Positions 52,127-64,000 of a DNA stretch of 64,000 bases are shown here, piece after piece. The stretch covers positions 29,598,501 to 29,662,500 of the forward strand of contig CM060070.1 in assembly GCA_030533445.1 (NCBI GenBank). The letters are read 5' to 3'. The position numbers and the translations under genes were made by a program. The DNA comes from Cyprinodon diabolis (lineage: Eukaryota > Chordata > Actinopteri > Cyprinodontiformes > Cyprinodontidae). The notes under the pieces were generated by a model. It saw only the letters and a list, made by a program, of their open reading frames with translations, did not search any database and was not told the DNA's origin. The first letter of the stretch is position 1. Each line of letters begins with the position of its first letter.

Positions 52127-53157
52127 CTGTAAACAAACATTGACAGATAAACACAGGCTTCAATCAACACTCTCTAAACAATAGAAATGCATCTATAGCA
52201 GCATAGTGAAAAAAAAGCCACCAGAGAATGGCAATTAGACTGTTACTGAGAGAGCTAACTAATGATTCAGTGGTGGCAATTAGGCAATAAGAGAGTCGCA
52301 TTCTCATACATAACTAAGAGACCAACCCCCACACTCAAACACCCACATGGAGTCTTGTTAATAATTCAAACACATTTTAGGCCATATTTACACCATCCTG
52401 CATCTATACACTGAAATTCCTGCTTGGGTTACAGCAGATGTATATTTATCAGGTAGCTTCAAAACACAATTTAAACTGATTCTGCAGAAAACATAACTTT
52501 CAGTACCTCCAATCCACAGTCAAGAGCAAAAATCATTTATAAATGTCATTTCATTAAAACTGAGCTATAAATAAAAGAGCAGCTTGCATTTCTAACTAGT
52601 CCCCTGAGAAACAGACAGCCTATCAGGCAGAGACAGGTGTTGTATGGCATCGTTAGTGCCTGACAGATAATGGGCCAGGTTTGTTTCTAAGTTCCACTGT
52701 TGCACTAAGTCTGAAATGTGAGAGAGTGGAAATAACACTCATCTAAAAAGAAAAAAAAAAAGCCTTTGATGGTGGAATGTTTTTTCCATTTCTCGTTCTG
52801 TTTTTCTCGCTCTTACTTGACTGCCTGCATTCCTTTAAAATCTCTGCAGAATGATGTGAAATCAGCTGAACCCAAATATTAATATTTATGGGTATTGTTT
52901 TGCTTCCCTTCAGCAAATCTTGGATTGTTACTGTAATTGAGTGAGACAGAGATCGCCTCGGAAGCTGGAGCAGGCTGTGTGGAGGAGGATTCAGGTGAGG
53001 CAACTTGATGGGAACAAACCTTAAGATTCTTAGCTTTTTTTTTTAGGGACAATCTGTGGGGTCATTCTCTGAAAAAAGTGAGATAATTGACTGAATCGTG
53101 GTGGGCTGACATTTTGACTTGTTGCTTTACACCTTGGGTTTTATCCTCTTCTTTATA
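52127..53157. other. Semaphorin intron between exons B and A, first part
   Basis: No recognisable feature. The reverse open frame 52743-53003 has no domain. Confidence 0.45.
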
Positions 53158-54373
53158 GTACCTTGCCAATGTGTTGAAACCCCTAGAATGTTTTCACACC
53201 TAATATATTATGATTGTTCTATTTAACAACTCTTTGTTGAAGAAAGACATGGAAAAGATTAAAGTAGCAGTTATTTCAACTCTTCATTAACAATCATGAC
53301 ATCAACTTATTTTCTTTAATTATCTTGTAGGGCCTTGATATAAAAATTAAAGAACAAACCTTCCGGATTGCCTCATAATGGCATGACAATCCAGAACGTA
53401 CTTTAAAAAATATATAAACTAAAATGTTAAAATATTCAATAGAAATAAAGAAAACGGGAAGTGTGTACATTTTATTTGAACAGATACAAATGGAGGAAAT
53501 ATAAAAGATAAATATTCATGGTTTTGTGTGCCTTTTCATTCAGGTCTTTATCAAAAAAACTTTCAAGTAGAAAAAAAAAATGTATCAAGCCAAAATCTAA
53601 AAAGTGTTTAAAAATGTGTTTTTACTTTACTCTTAGAAATGTAAGAACATCGTGTTTAACCACATGCCTTTAGAAGGATCCTAAACAGCAAAAAGAGACG
53701 ACTTTGGCTGCATTTTGATCTAACTCTAAACGCTGTTCTTATCTTTGGTCTCAGATGATTTCTCAAGAATAGTGGCCAATAAAAAATCTCCTTAAAGACC
53801 ACAGCAGGTAGGTCAGCAATAAAGTTTTAGAATAGTTAAAGCAGTGCTAGTTCATAATGCAATATAGCAAGCTCACAAAGCACTGCTCAATCCATCAAAT
53901 GAAAGTAAAAGAGTACTCAAGTCCTACAAACCTAACAGAACATGGAAGTCAACCAAAACCAGATAAGCAAGTGGAGCATTAATCCAAGAGGCAGCAAATA
54001 GTTCAATCATAACTGAGCATGTTACATGTTACAATTAAGCTATTAAGCAGTTTCATATAAGCTGTTTATTAGTAAGTAGGATTGAGCTAACAAAAGAAGC
54101 CTGCAAGAAAGCCTCTAAGCCTCTGCCAGGCCAAAAAATGAAATATATCGTTCAGAGACACCCTGCTTTGGCTCTGACCCATCTTAAGCTATTCTGCAAA
54201 GCAGAATGTACAAAAATGTCATTCTTTACATATACAAAGTTAGTCAAAATATGCTATGGAAGCCCTGAAGAGGTAATGGCAAAAGTGGTTTTATCAGATC
54301 AATGAGGTTTGTAGTACTAAGTTGACGAAATATAAACAAGTTCATAGGGTCTGAATACTTTAACAAGGCCCTT
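53158..54373 (+). pseudogene. Near full-length decayed Tc1-like transposon
   Basis: Left end TACCTTGCCAATGTGTTGAA; right end GTCTGAATACTTTAACAAGG (inverted relative to the left end in this family). Inside, the plus strand retains the helix-turn-helix coding region, seen as TCACAAAGCACTGCTCAATC (about 53872-53891), then AAAGAGTACTCAAGTCCTAC (about 53908-53927) and AGCATTAATCCAAGAGGCAG (about 53976-53995). Many stops and internal deletions. It lies in the intron between exons B and A. Confidence 0.7.
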
Positions 54374-54878
54374 GATCTGGAACTGGTGAAATTTCTTTAA
54401 TGCAAGCGGAACAATAACTTAATATCAAACTAGGTAAACAAGTCATGTCTCCAGCCTTTTTCTCTCATTCTACCCTCCTTGACCGTTCACCCCTCTTTTT
54501 GTCCTTCTTGATTTTCTGTCTTTGACTCTTTAGCTCAGCAGACCAGAAGGTTTAACCACTGAGAAAAACAAGATTTGTTTCACTGAGGCGCAAGGAACTA
54601 AAACTGCCAGACTGAAAGGATAAATAACCTAGGAGGATACTGAGGAGGAAGTCAGCATTGCTTTGAGAGCCAAACAAACAACCCAAATCAATTAGTACGT
54701 CTTCACCCAAGTAGACATACTAATTGCAAGGCTAAATAAAGATCTCTGATTGGGAAAACAAATGATCAGCCATTTATAAACTATGGTAAAACATTAGTAT
54801 GGATGAATGTGCTGTTGGCTGAACCACAAAAAGGTCTGCAAAAATAACTGAAGAACCGGCAGATGAGATGTTGCTTAC
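54374..54878. other. Semaphorin intron flanking exon A
   Basis: No feature recognised. Confidence 0.5.
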
Positions 54879-54977
54879 TGTGTAGTTGGCACAGAGCGGG
54901 TTAAAGGCGTTGGTGCCACACAAAAACAGGCCCCCCTGTCTGCTGAGCAGCACCTTGATAAAGTTGCGGCATTCATC
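54879..54977 (-). CDS. sema6b: sema6b-like exon A (early Sema domain, CGTNAFNPLC motif)
   Basis: 99 bases, phase 0 to phase 0, encoding DECRNFIKVLLSRQGGLFLC followed by GTNAFNPLCANYT. The acceptor is CCTGCAG and the donor is GTAAGC. The CGTNAFNP.C core is a semaphorin hallmark in an early Sema blade, and its cysteines form conserved disulfides in the family. NYT is a possible N-glycosylation site. The preceding coding exon, which should end with a codon near the HTCRMKGK-type segment of class-6 semaphorins, was looked for up to about 60960 and not found, so the upstream intron is at least several kilobases long. Confidence 0.93.
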
Positions 54978-57900
54978 CTGCAGGAATGAAAAAGACAAAG
55001 AGAGGGAAAGATTAATGTGCAGCAGGAGTAAAGAAACGGCAAGTGAAAAGGGCCAAAAGAAAAAAAAAGAAAAAACAAACAAGACTGATTATCCAAAACA
55101 CTGTGAAATGAAGCTTTTTAACTGCCTGATGTGAGGAATTATTACACCATTAACACTGTCAATCATATTGACACAAACTAAAGGAAGCCTGCAGAGACTT
55201 TAAGTACCTGCTATAGACATGCACACGTAGGCAGCTTTATTTTGATTGACAGACTGTAATTCAAACCAGTTTCTGGATTTTCTAAACAAACAACATACTT
55301 AAGGCTACATCTAACAAGAGGTAGCAACCATCTGTGTGACCAAATGGAGCTGTGTCTCAGAATCCTTGTTAGGTATTTGTTCTTTAAAATTGGTAGCTTT
55401 TATGTTTGTAATGCATCAGATAAGAGGTGATTCCCCCCACTTTGTAACGCAGCCATGAATATAGGACAAAAAAACGCTTTTTTTCATAAAAGTTAGAGTG
55501 GTTCAGCTTATATTATCTATATAGCTATTGTTGCTATAAGCTACTGGACGACATAGGGACCACTTTTCATCCCTCTGTTTCATTCTATTTATTTCTATTC
55601 TGCAATTAAGCATTATTATTAGTTCAACTTCTAACAGGTTTTCTTTTAACAATTTTTTGTATGGCTCCATCAGTCTTAACATTAACGCAAACCAGCTTCC
55701 CTGTAACAACATTTATAAAGGATCCCCACAGTATTATGCAGCCACCACCATGTGTGAAATATTTTACAGATAGGATAGTGGGTTTAGAGTGAATTAGACC
55801 AAATTTCAGTGGACACACTGCAGACCTGTGTAACATTAGATTTTTTTTACTTGTGTGCCATCAAAGAGGGATAAATACATGAATAGCACTAAAAGTTTTA
55901 CTTTCGCCGCCTTTGTTTTCTTTCACGAGCGACTTTGTTTTTGCATCTCTTCCAAAATCTCCATATTTAGAGATTACCCCACTGATGTATTATACAACAG
56001 TGGTAATCAACAACCAGCGATTCCCCTTCTCCAAATGTCAAGCGTCCCAGCCAGCATGGCACCAGAAGTGACACACACACACAGATACAAAAACACCAAA
56101 TGGGGTCTACTTCAAGACCAACACCTGCACTGATGTCATCTGAAAGAGCAGCGGGGCAGAAGCAGAGGCTGCAGAGGAGGTGATAGCTGATATGTCAAAG
56201 CAAATTGTGAGTGTGTCTGTGAGACAGGGATCAGAGAGACAGCAATGATATGAGAGACGAGTGAATGTTATTCCAGATGCTCCACCCTTCCCCCCCTCCC
56301 CCCTCCGCTTTCCCACTTTCCTCCCTGCAGGGCTCTCGTTTTTCACCGACAAACCCGACACAGGAAAGAAGGAAGTGTTTTTTTCATCTGTGAGGTCTCA
56401 GGGCTTCTGTGCAGGGGTGTTTCAGGGTGTGTCAAGTTTTAGCTGTTATAATCACATATTGCCACATTACTATGTGACAAACAGAGTCGAGGCAGTGGAG
56501 GGTTATTTGTGGGGAAGCCTAGCACATGCATGCAGCAAGTGCTTCATATGGTGCCTGTAGCTCATCTTGTGATGTTTATCAGAGCACAGATGCAAGCTCA
56601 CATTGAGGACCTTTTGCATGCTGTTTGTTGTTGTGTTGTCAGCTTGGTCTGATCTGTAATAACAAAGTCAGATGAAGAACTCCTAATAACAACCCAGTTC
56701 AGCTGCCAAGATCTCAGAGAGGGACATGAATACAAAGAAGACCAAGACCACTGCACAAATGTCTTCATTTGGCACTGATTGTATAAATGAAATGGAAGGT
56801 TTCCAGGCTCCAGGATAAAAACAACACTTAGAGCCTTTGTAACATCAACAATTAAGCTCTGATTGCCATTCCCACTTTAGCATATTAATTAGAATGTATG
56901 CAGAGCTGCACACGTGATGCATCAAATTACCCAAATTTAAATAAACCAGGAAGTTATTCTGTGGTTCCACGTAGGAGTCCTTATTCAAAGCCTAATTGTG
57001 CACACTGAATTAAAGCTTTATCAGCCTCTTCACAGAAAATCACAAACCAGTTATACGGGATCAAACAGTGAGTCACTGATTTAAACAAGTACATATGAAT
57101 CCAAGGGCTGCCAGTCCCGTCGACTCTTCTCTCCTCTGCATTTCCCGCTTGTTTTGTAAACTCGCTCCCTTTGCAAAATCCAGACAAAACGCCACCTGTG
57201 CAGGCTGGCAATGCTTCCCAAGGCTCAAACAACTGCAAAACCTTCTCCATTTCAATCTCCTCTGTGAAGCCAAGCTCCCCGTGTCCTAACCAGCAGCTAG
57301 ACGGATTTCCAAACCTTTTATTATAATTCAAACAAATAATATTAATACATAAATAGATCTGTATGACAAGCCAGAGGGACAGTTTTAACGATTTCATAAA
57401 CACGCTACCGCAAAAGCTTTAAAATTGAAGATACAAACATCTATTTCTAACTTTTAGAAATTGACTACTATAAAATCTACTTTTCTTTTATTTGTGCTTA
57501 TTTTATGAAATATTCAATAACCCAAAATATCTAATGCATGTGTTTTGATTGTAATTCAAATGTTCCTATAGTTATTTATTTATAGCCCATAGTATTGTTC
57601 ATCTTTACTGTAGAAAAACATCTTATTTTTATAAAAAAAAAAAAAAAAAAAAAACGAACCCGTGAAGCTATATTAATAAACTTTGATCAGTTCTGTTTAT
57701 GAACCCAGCAAACTCTCAATGTATGATTTGGAGTGTCACTTTTACTCTAGAAAACACATTCAGTGTTGTTTTAATGACAACAATGCTTGTTGCAACTGCT
57801 GTGGTAAAATTGCCTTTTTGATAACGGGGGGTTTCATTACTAAAGCATTGTTTTTTGTGATTGTTTTACTGTAAATATAAATTTATAGCCAAGACCACTG

Positions 57901-59849
57901 AGATAAATTTCAGAATACATTTAAAGGTCAATGGCATGTCATCTTAACAAATACCAGAAAATAATGTGATGAAACTGAGAGTAGATTAAAGCACTTTTGT
58001 GCTTCCATTCAGAAGCAGGTCTTTAGTATGAATGCAGATATAGCTGTGAATGTTAGGGAAGATATGTAGAAGTGATTCATAAGCAACGATATGTTTAAAT
58101 ATGCAAATCTCCAGTAATATTAAAGAGACACTAAGCAGGTACAGTAACAGGTTTGAAATCAGCTCCTTGTTCTGTTATTAACCAGAACACCTTTGTTACG
58201 TGAGGAAGTGAAATTCCCAGCAAAGTCATCTCTCTTTAACTCACACGCAGAATAGACTAATCCAAAAAGCATTTATGGGGATGTAAAAGTGCCTGGCACA
58301 CACACAACTGTGACAACGCATTCTCTGTTGCTACAACACATTGTCTCCAAACAACCTGCAGTTGAGATTCACCACTAAAGCACTCAGGAGGCTCCAACTT
58401 CGGCATCTGCTTCTCGTCTATTGTCTGGAATTCAACCTTTTGCTGTTAGATGATAAACATCTTTTCATTTGACCAAAGCGGAGACTTAATGACTGTTCTA
58501 ACGATGAGAAAGAAAAGATCTTTATATGTTTAACCTCCGGCTGCAATAACCGGTCCTGCTTTGGGAGTCACTAAATTACAGCACCGTTTTTCCCTGTAAA
58601 ACCTCACTGTGTTTTGCTCTTTAGGGAGAAACAACAGATTTGTTTGTATGTGATGAAATCTAATAAAATATCTCAATGTTATCATGATGCCCTCCACAGT
58701 GGGAGCAATATAAGGGAGTACATTGGTGGGTGGTTTTTAGCGAGCAGCTAAATCTCCAAAGTTTCCATTACATGCCTGGCTGGTCCCCTGATGTTCAAGG
58801 CAAGTGCTGTTCTCCCAAGAGCTGCTATGAGCCAGAAGTCTCCCACACACATGCACTCATACCGTATACACAACAGACATGCAAACAAAGCCCTTTCTGA
58901 ATCCCACTTTTCTGCTCATTAAGAACAGGTCTGTCATTTAGAGAAAAAATATTACCTGATGCATAGTTCTGACTGAAAACAATATGACTCTCTGTGGCGG
59001 GAACACAGCATGAGTCTATGTTTGTACAAATGTGGGTGGAGGATACATTAACAACACAACTATTTTAGCAGTGAAATGCTGTTACATGTGCTGTGGTCTT
59101 AAACAGCATGTTATAGCGAATCCTGCACCTCGTCTCGGCGTTTGACAGTAATTCTGACAGAACTGATGACAGGACACGAACAAACAATCAGCGACAAGGA
59201 GGGGAGTAAGAAGGGAGGACCAGGGAAGTAATGGAGTTCTGAGGATAAGTAAAGAAAATAAATATTCTGAAGAAAGAAAGTTTTCCAGGTGGGTCTGCTG
59301 GTCCTTTAATGAGATCACCTTAGCCAAATTCCCTCTTCAACACGTGCATCTATCTTATGGTGGTCATATAAAGATTTATACAACCTCGAGAAAATATGTT
59401 AGGTCAGCTTTTCAATGCTTTAGAACCTCCAAAAAACTCCAAACGCTGTACCCTGCTCTGCTACAGTGAGTGGATATAAATCTACACACAAAAGGCCCAT
59501 TTTAAAAATCTCTGTTACAACATTTTTAAAATGGGCATTTTTGACTACATTTATATGAATGAGATGTAAGAAAAACTCTTGGCTTACCTCCATTTTTTCA
59601 AATTGTATCGAGTACAACACGGACTAATTCATATGCCTTACTGCACGTCCTAAATGTGTTTCTGCACACTCCCACTCAGCCGACTAAAAGAAGGGACTTT
59701 TAGAAATACTTCTCATGGTGAAAAGGTGTAGAAATTAGGAGGCTTCATATCCCTCGCTTTTAAGTTGAATAATTATTTAGCTCTCTTTGAAAACTTTGTG
59801 CTGATTCTGAGAATAAAAAGCAAAAAAAAAGGAATCTTTGAATTGTAGG
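54978..59849. other. Upstream semaphorin intron or flank, no recognised exon
   Basis: Searched on the minus strand for the preceding class-6 exon and signal peptide without success. An A24-type run lies at about 57631-57654. Open frames such as 56981-57403 (minus) have no recognisable domain. Confidence 0.45.
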
Positions 59850-60005
59850 CTTCGGGCGTGCTTTGGTGGTGCAGTGGTTCGAATCCGACCTGTGGTCCTT
59901 TGTCGCATGTCTCTCCCTTTCTCTCAAACCTTCATTCCTGTCAGCCTACTTTTGAAAAAAAAAAGTGGCACTAGTGCCATAAAAACTCGAGAAATAAAAA
60001 AATGT
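59850..60005 (+). repeat. tRNA-derived SINE, 5'-truncated
   Basis: Contains GTGGTGCAGTGGTTCGAATC (59866-59885), with the pol III B-box core GGTTCGAATCC, followed by TGTGGTCCTTTGTCGCATGT and CTCTCCCTTTCTCTC, a well-known fish SINE body. It ends in an A-rich tail. The A-box half is missing or degraded. Confidence 0.75.
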
Positions 60006-60968
60006 AGGCCTCACCAATTTATTTCCTTCTATTACATCAGACTTTTAAAAGTGGTCCAAACTGTTTTTTTTGCAGCTTTTTGAACAGTAAAGTGATGACA
60101 TGTAATCCAAAAATCACTTATATCTGATCCCCATGGTTGGTATCTAAATTAAGATTTTTAACTACTTGCATTTGATAAAAAAAATCTTAATTCGAGATAA
60201 AAAGGAGATTGTCCAGCTGTAAACATAAAAAACATGAATGGAATCATGGCATCAAATGGCACATACTATATCCATGAAAAAGGTGAATTGCTCATTTAGC
60301 AGAAGAGGTCATTCTGCAGCAATTCTCTCACACGTGGATTTTTACCAGAAAGCATTTATTTTTTTATATTTCTCTTCAAATGATTCCTTGCTATTAAATG
60401 TGAAAATGTACGAACAATAGTAATGCAGTGAGAAATATACTGCTTTGTATACATAAAACAAACAGCAAAAATACAGAGAGAACGTGCTGTTAGTGTTACC
60501 AAAGCTCCAAATCCTAATTTAGGTATTTGTGACCAAGCATCTCTTCTATCAGAGTACCCTCTTAATGGCCAACTCTGAACTAACAGATAAATAAATTATG
60601 TTCAAACCCAAACCTATAGTTGCAGATAGCAGCAGGTATGTACTTCAACTGTCAAACAACCAGCATTAAACTCAAATTTAAAGCAAGAACATTATAAATT
60701 TATTTGCCTCATACTTATTTCTATGACATACTATTCAATTAGCACAATTACCTCAACATGTTATTTATTTTTAATCCAATCCTTCATAGTCCACCAGGTG
60801 GATATTATTTTATGCTGTTCTTTTCAAGTTTATGGTAAAACTTATCTGATACAAGAACTGCATTTATGTAAAGTTATTGTGCTTAATGTGAAATTGAACT
60901 GCTATGTTTTTGTTTTTTTCAGCTGCTTTTCTGTTTGTTTATTTACCAGATTTTTCATAGGTAAAACA
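60006..60968. other. AT-rich non-coding stretch
   Basis: No feature recognised before the LTR. Confidence 0.45.
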
Positions 60969-61700
60969 TGCCACCTGTTGGGATCTGGAGCTGTACCACC
61001 TTCCTCCAGCAGAGTGCGCCGTGGGTCTCCTGGAGCTGGAGTCTTCCAGCACACCTGAGACATATCTACTCATCAGGAGACCTGCCCTTTATAACCAGCT
61101 GCCAGACCTTGCTTCGACGCCGCAGTGTTGACCTTAGTTTGGTTAGCTACCTGAGCCTTCGAAACTGATAAGAATCTTAGTTGTCTCTAGAGAGAGATCT
61201 GATTCTAACTCTCTTCTGTTTTTGTCTCTCAGGAAACCTGTCTCTAGCCTGAAGCTCTGGATGAGCTTAACCTGCCAATCTGCCCTGGTGAGCCAAACCT
61301 GAAGATTCCTATGTGGATTCTCCTGCTGCTCTTAGTGAAGAGCTGAAACTCTAATCAAGGTCTGCCATTCAAAGTGAGAAGCTAGACGCTGCAGCTGCTC
61401 GTGTACTCTGCTGAACAAACAGTCTTTGGACCCAACGGTTCCTCCTCTCTCAAAGAGAAGCCTGGATTCAGTCAAGGTAGAATTCTGAATTATCTAAGGA
61501 CTCATGCTCATCTGCCTGCCTTTCTAGTCAAACTATCATCTCTGCAGACTTCAGTGAACCAGCCCGGACAAGTTACTTAACTTGTATTATTGCACATTCA
61601 ATAAACTCTGTTAAACCTTTTACCCAGCCTCTGTTAAACCTTTTACCCAGCCTCCGTTGTGTTCTGCATGTGGGCTAAGCAACTAAAACCCATCATGACA
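60969..61700 (+). repeat. 5' LTR of gypsy copy 2 (U3-R-U5)
   Basis: Right end ATGACA is fixed by comparison with copy 1. The left end is taken at the first TG (TGCCACCTG) before sequence unrelated to copy 1 and is uncertain. It carries a TATA box, the predicted start, AATAAA near 61599 and a tandem duplication of CTCTGTTAAACCTTTTACCC near 61606-61652. Confidence 0.75.
61090..61129 (+). promoter_or_regulatory. LTR promoter: TATA box and predicted RNA start
   Basis: TATAA at 61090-61094 lies 29 bases before GCCGCAGTGTT (61119-61129). The start is inferred because that 11-mer is the complement of the primer-binding site; in Tf1/sushi elements this 11-mer is the RNA 5' end. Confidence 0.65.
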
Positions 61701-62751
61701 GAACACTGCGGCCTAACACAAAGCCCAGCAGATCACCTCTGTAGGAGGCTTGAGGAACAGGACGCTCAAATCCTTGGACATGCGCATACCCTCCGTGAGT
61801 TGCATACTAAAATTGAACACCAAAATCAGATGCTACAAACATATGCCAGTTACATGGGTAATGCTAACGCCAGCGGTACGTCCAGTTCCGGATCCACTTC
61901 CGCCTCCAAGGTCACCGGCAGTGACGCAATTTCCTGAGTTCCGTCCCAGCCTGCCTGAAAGATTCTCAGGTAACCCAAAAGATTGTAAGGGATTTTTGTT
62001 CCAAAGTCGATTACTTTTTGAACGTTCTCCTGGCAGTTTTCCGAATGATAGAAAGAAAATATCATTCATTCTTTCTCAACTCACTGGACGAGCCCTTGAA
62101 TGGACGGAGGTAAGGTTCTCCTCTGAATCCAGTTTTACTTGTACTTTTTCCGAGTTTATTTCAGAGTTTTACCAAGTTTTTAACCACGACTCTGATAAAA
62201 CTATTGACTCCTGAGCCCTGCTGAATTTAAGACAGGGAAATTCCACAGTGGCTGAGTTTTCCATCGACTTCCGGGTCAAGGCCGCAGCCTCTGGATGGAA
62301 CGATGGTGCACTTAAGAGTGCCTATTTTAAGGCCTTAAATGATAACATCAAGGATGAACTAGCCACGATCGACGAACCAAATAGTTTGGAGGAATTAATC
62401 CGTTTAACCATCAGATTGGATAACAGGCTCCGAACTAGAAACAACACTAGACAAAGAACTCTGAATTTTTCTGTGTCAACCCCTGCATTAAATAATGCTT
62501 CTGTTTTTTCTGGATCCACAGAACCCGTTTCTAAGCCAAAGGTTAAAAACCAGACTCTTTCTGTTCCAGTCCAAGTCTCTCACTCAGATGGAGCAGAAGT
62601 TGAACCCATGCAGATTGGACACACAAGGCTAACCCCTGAGGAAAGACAACGACGATTCAGGGGCAATTTTTGTCTATACTGTGGTGAGACTGGCCATTTC
62701 ATTGCTTCTTGCCCGGCTAAGTCAAAAGCCAGGGCCCATCAGAGGAACTGA
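61695..62751 (+). pseudogene. gag of gypsy copy 2, broken
   Basis: Same protein as copy 1, beginning MTEHCGLTQSPADHL and ending with the zinc knuckle [14 protein letters not shown] and a TGA at 62749-62751. A five-base length difference from copy 1 near 61872 shifts the frame, and a stop at 62212-62214 (TGA where copy 1 has CGA, a typical CpG change) interrupts it. The final part 62248-62751 is open and shows no further break up to the knuckle. Confidence 0.85.
61702..61712 (+). promoter_or_regulatory. Putative self-priming primer-binding site (copy 2)
   Basis: AACACTGCGGC, one base inside the LTR, the exact reverse complement of 61119-61129 and identical to copy 1. Confidence 0.7.
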
Positions 62752-64000
62752 GGAGTCTGATGGGCCATTTGAAAGCTGAAAAAGCTCCTCATCTGATGTT
62801 ACCAGCTACACTTTTTTTTTCTAACTAGAATCTCACCCTGTCTGCTTTCATTGACTCCGGATGTGAGAGTAACCTCATTGATTCTAACCTGGTCCTGCAA
62901 TTACAGCTTGAAACTGTTCCGTTATCCAAGCCTCTCAGAGTATCCGCTATTGATGGAAAGAAACTCCATCAAGTCACTCATCAAACACAACCTCTAGAAC
63001 TTTTGATCTCTAGAAATCATCGTGAGACATTAATCTTTTTTGTTTTTCCTTCTGCATGCTCCCCCTTGGTGCTTGGATTCTAGTGGCTGGAACGGCATAA
63101 TCCCCATATCAACTGGGCTGAACACCACATTGAGTCTTGGTCCACCTCCTGTCACGAGACATGTCTTCGTTCTGCAGCTCCCGCTGTTCAGTTTCCTAGA
63201 GGTAGGGGGGAGATGGACTCTCCTGACCTTACTTCTGTTCCTTCCGAGTATCATGATCTGGCACCAGTCTTCAGTAAGGTCAGTGCTACGTCTCTTCCAC
63301 CTCACAGACCATATGATTGTGCCATTGAATTATTACCAGGAGCTCCTATGCCCAGCAGTAGACTTTATAACATCTCTAAGCCTGAACGTGAGACCATGGA
63401 GAAATATATTAATGAGTCTCTGGCTGCTGGGATAATCCGCCCATCTTCCTCTCCTCTTGGTGCTGGTTTCTTTTTTGTGGGCAAAAAGGATGGTTCCCTA
63501 CGACCCAGTATAGATTAAAGAGGTCTTAACCAGATAACCGTCAAAAATAAGTACCCACTACCATTACTGGCATCAGCATTTGAACCTGTTCAGGGTGCAA
63601 CAGTCTTCACCAAGCTCGATTTGAGAAATGCTTATCACCTTCTTAGGATAAGAGAAGGAGACAAATGGAAGACAGCCTTTAAGACCCCCTTAGGCCAATT
63701 TGAGTATCTGGTCATGCCTTTTGGTCTCACAAACGCTCCTGCCTGTTTTCAAGCTCTAGTCAATGATGTCCTCAGAGATTTTTTGAATATATTCGTGTTT
63801 GTGTACATTGACGACATTTTGATCTACTCCAAGAACCTATCTGAGCATAAGAAACATGCCCGTCTGGTCCTTCAGAGACTTTTGGAAAACAAGCTCTTTG
63901 TGAAGGCAGAAAAATGTGAATTTCACCAACCATCTGTCACTTTTTTAGGGTTTGTGCTCGAGGGCGGGCAGGTTAAGCCATCCGAAGACAAGATAAAGGC
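62748..64000 (+). pseudogene. pol of gypsy copy 2 (protease to reverse transcriptase), broken and incomplete
   Basis: Begins in the -1 frame overlapping the gag stop. In-frame stops at 62826-62828, 63081-63083 and 63516-63518 interrupt it. Protease (DSG near 62851), LDLRNAYH and YIDDILIYS of the reverse transcriptase are visible. The sequence runs off the window, so RNase H, integrase and the 3' LTR cannot be judged. Confidence 0.85.

Larger units (their letters stand above)
60969..64000 (+). mobile_element. Ty3/gypsy retrotransposon, copy 2, cut by the right window edge
   Basis: 5' LTR (about 60969-61700), primer-binding site, gag and pol up to the reverse transcriptase, same orientation and family as copy 1. 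It has several nonsense codons and a frameshift, so this copy is not coding-competent. The left LTR boundary is approximate because no paired LTR or target duplication is visible. Confidence 0.9.

Noticed and set aside
56981..57403. 140-codon minus-strand frame considered as an upstream semaphorin exon
   Set aside because: No semaphorin motif, and no donor in phase with exon A.
59876..59890. tRNA-like B box
   Set aside because: Part of a SINE; the cloverleaf is incomplete, so it is not a tRNA gene.

Overview
This window is vertebrate nuclear DNA, most likely from a ray-finned (teleost) fish. It is AT-rich and has large introns with GT-AG boundaries. Its interspersed repeats are typical of teleosts: Tc1-like and hAT DNA transposons, Ty3/gypsy LTR elements, 5'-truncated LINE tails and a tRNA-derived SINE. 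No prokaryotic gene, operon, CRISPR array, rRNA or intact tRNA gene was seen.

The one host gene is on the minus strand. Eleven coding exons between 54977 and 11705 spell a continuous class-6 semaphorin ectodomain, closest by recalled motifs to SEMA6B. Every exon-exon phase agrees, so no internal exon is missing from this run. The exons cover most of the Sema domain and the PSI domain. The signal peptide and first Sema strands should lie at higher coordinates. The transmembrane segment and cytoplasmic tail should lie below 11705 or beyond the left edge; neither end could be identified with confidence.

Layout in plus-strand order: 1-11704 is AT-rich DNA with a decayed Tc1 transposase (about 505-1140) and LINE tails (3888, 5500, 8386). 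11705-20716 holds two PSI-region exons, LINE tails and a hAT-like element. 20717-32043 is a long intron with a LINE fragment, a hAT end, an apparently intact Tc1-like transposon (23950-25197), a U3-less, internally deleted Ty3/gypsy element (25211-28938), and a hAT-like element (29324-30434) split by a solo LTR (29652-30300). 32044-40317 holds four exons, an inverted-repeat element and a 59-bp-arm hairpin (37042-37181). 40318-47773 is an intron containing a Tc1 relic split by a hAT insertion. 47774-54977 holds five closely spaced exons and a second decayed Tc1 copy (about 53158-54373). 54978-64000 is upstream intron or flank with a SINE, then a second Ty3/gypsy copy with a full-looking 5' LTR, gag and pol running off the right edge.

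The most informative signal outside the gene is in the two Ty3/gypsy copies. In both, the 11 bases just inside the 5' LTR are a perfect complement of an 11-base stretch in the LTR lying 29 bases downstream of a TATA box. This is the geometry of Tf1/sushi-type self-primed reverse transcription rather than tRNA priming.
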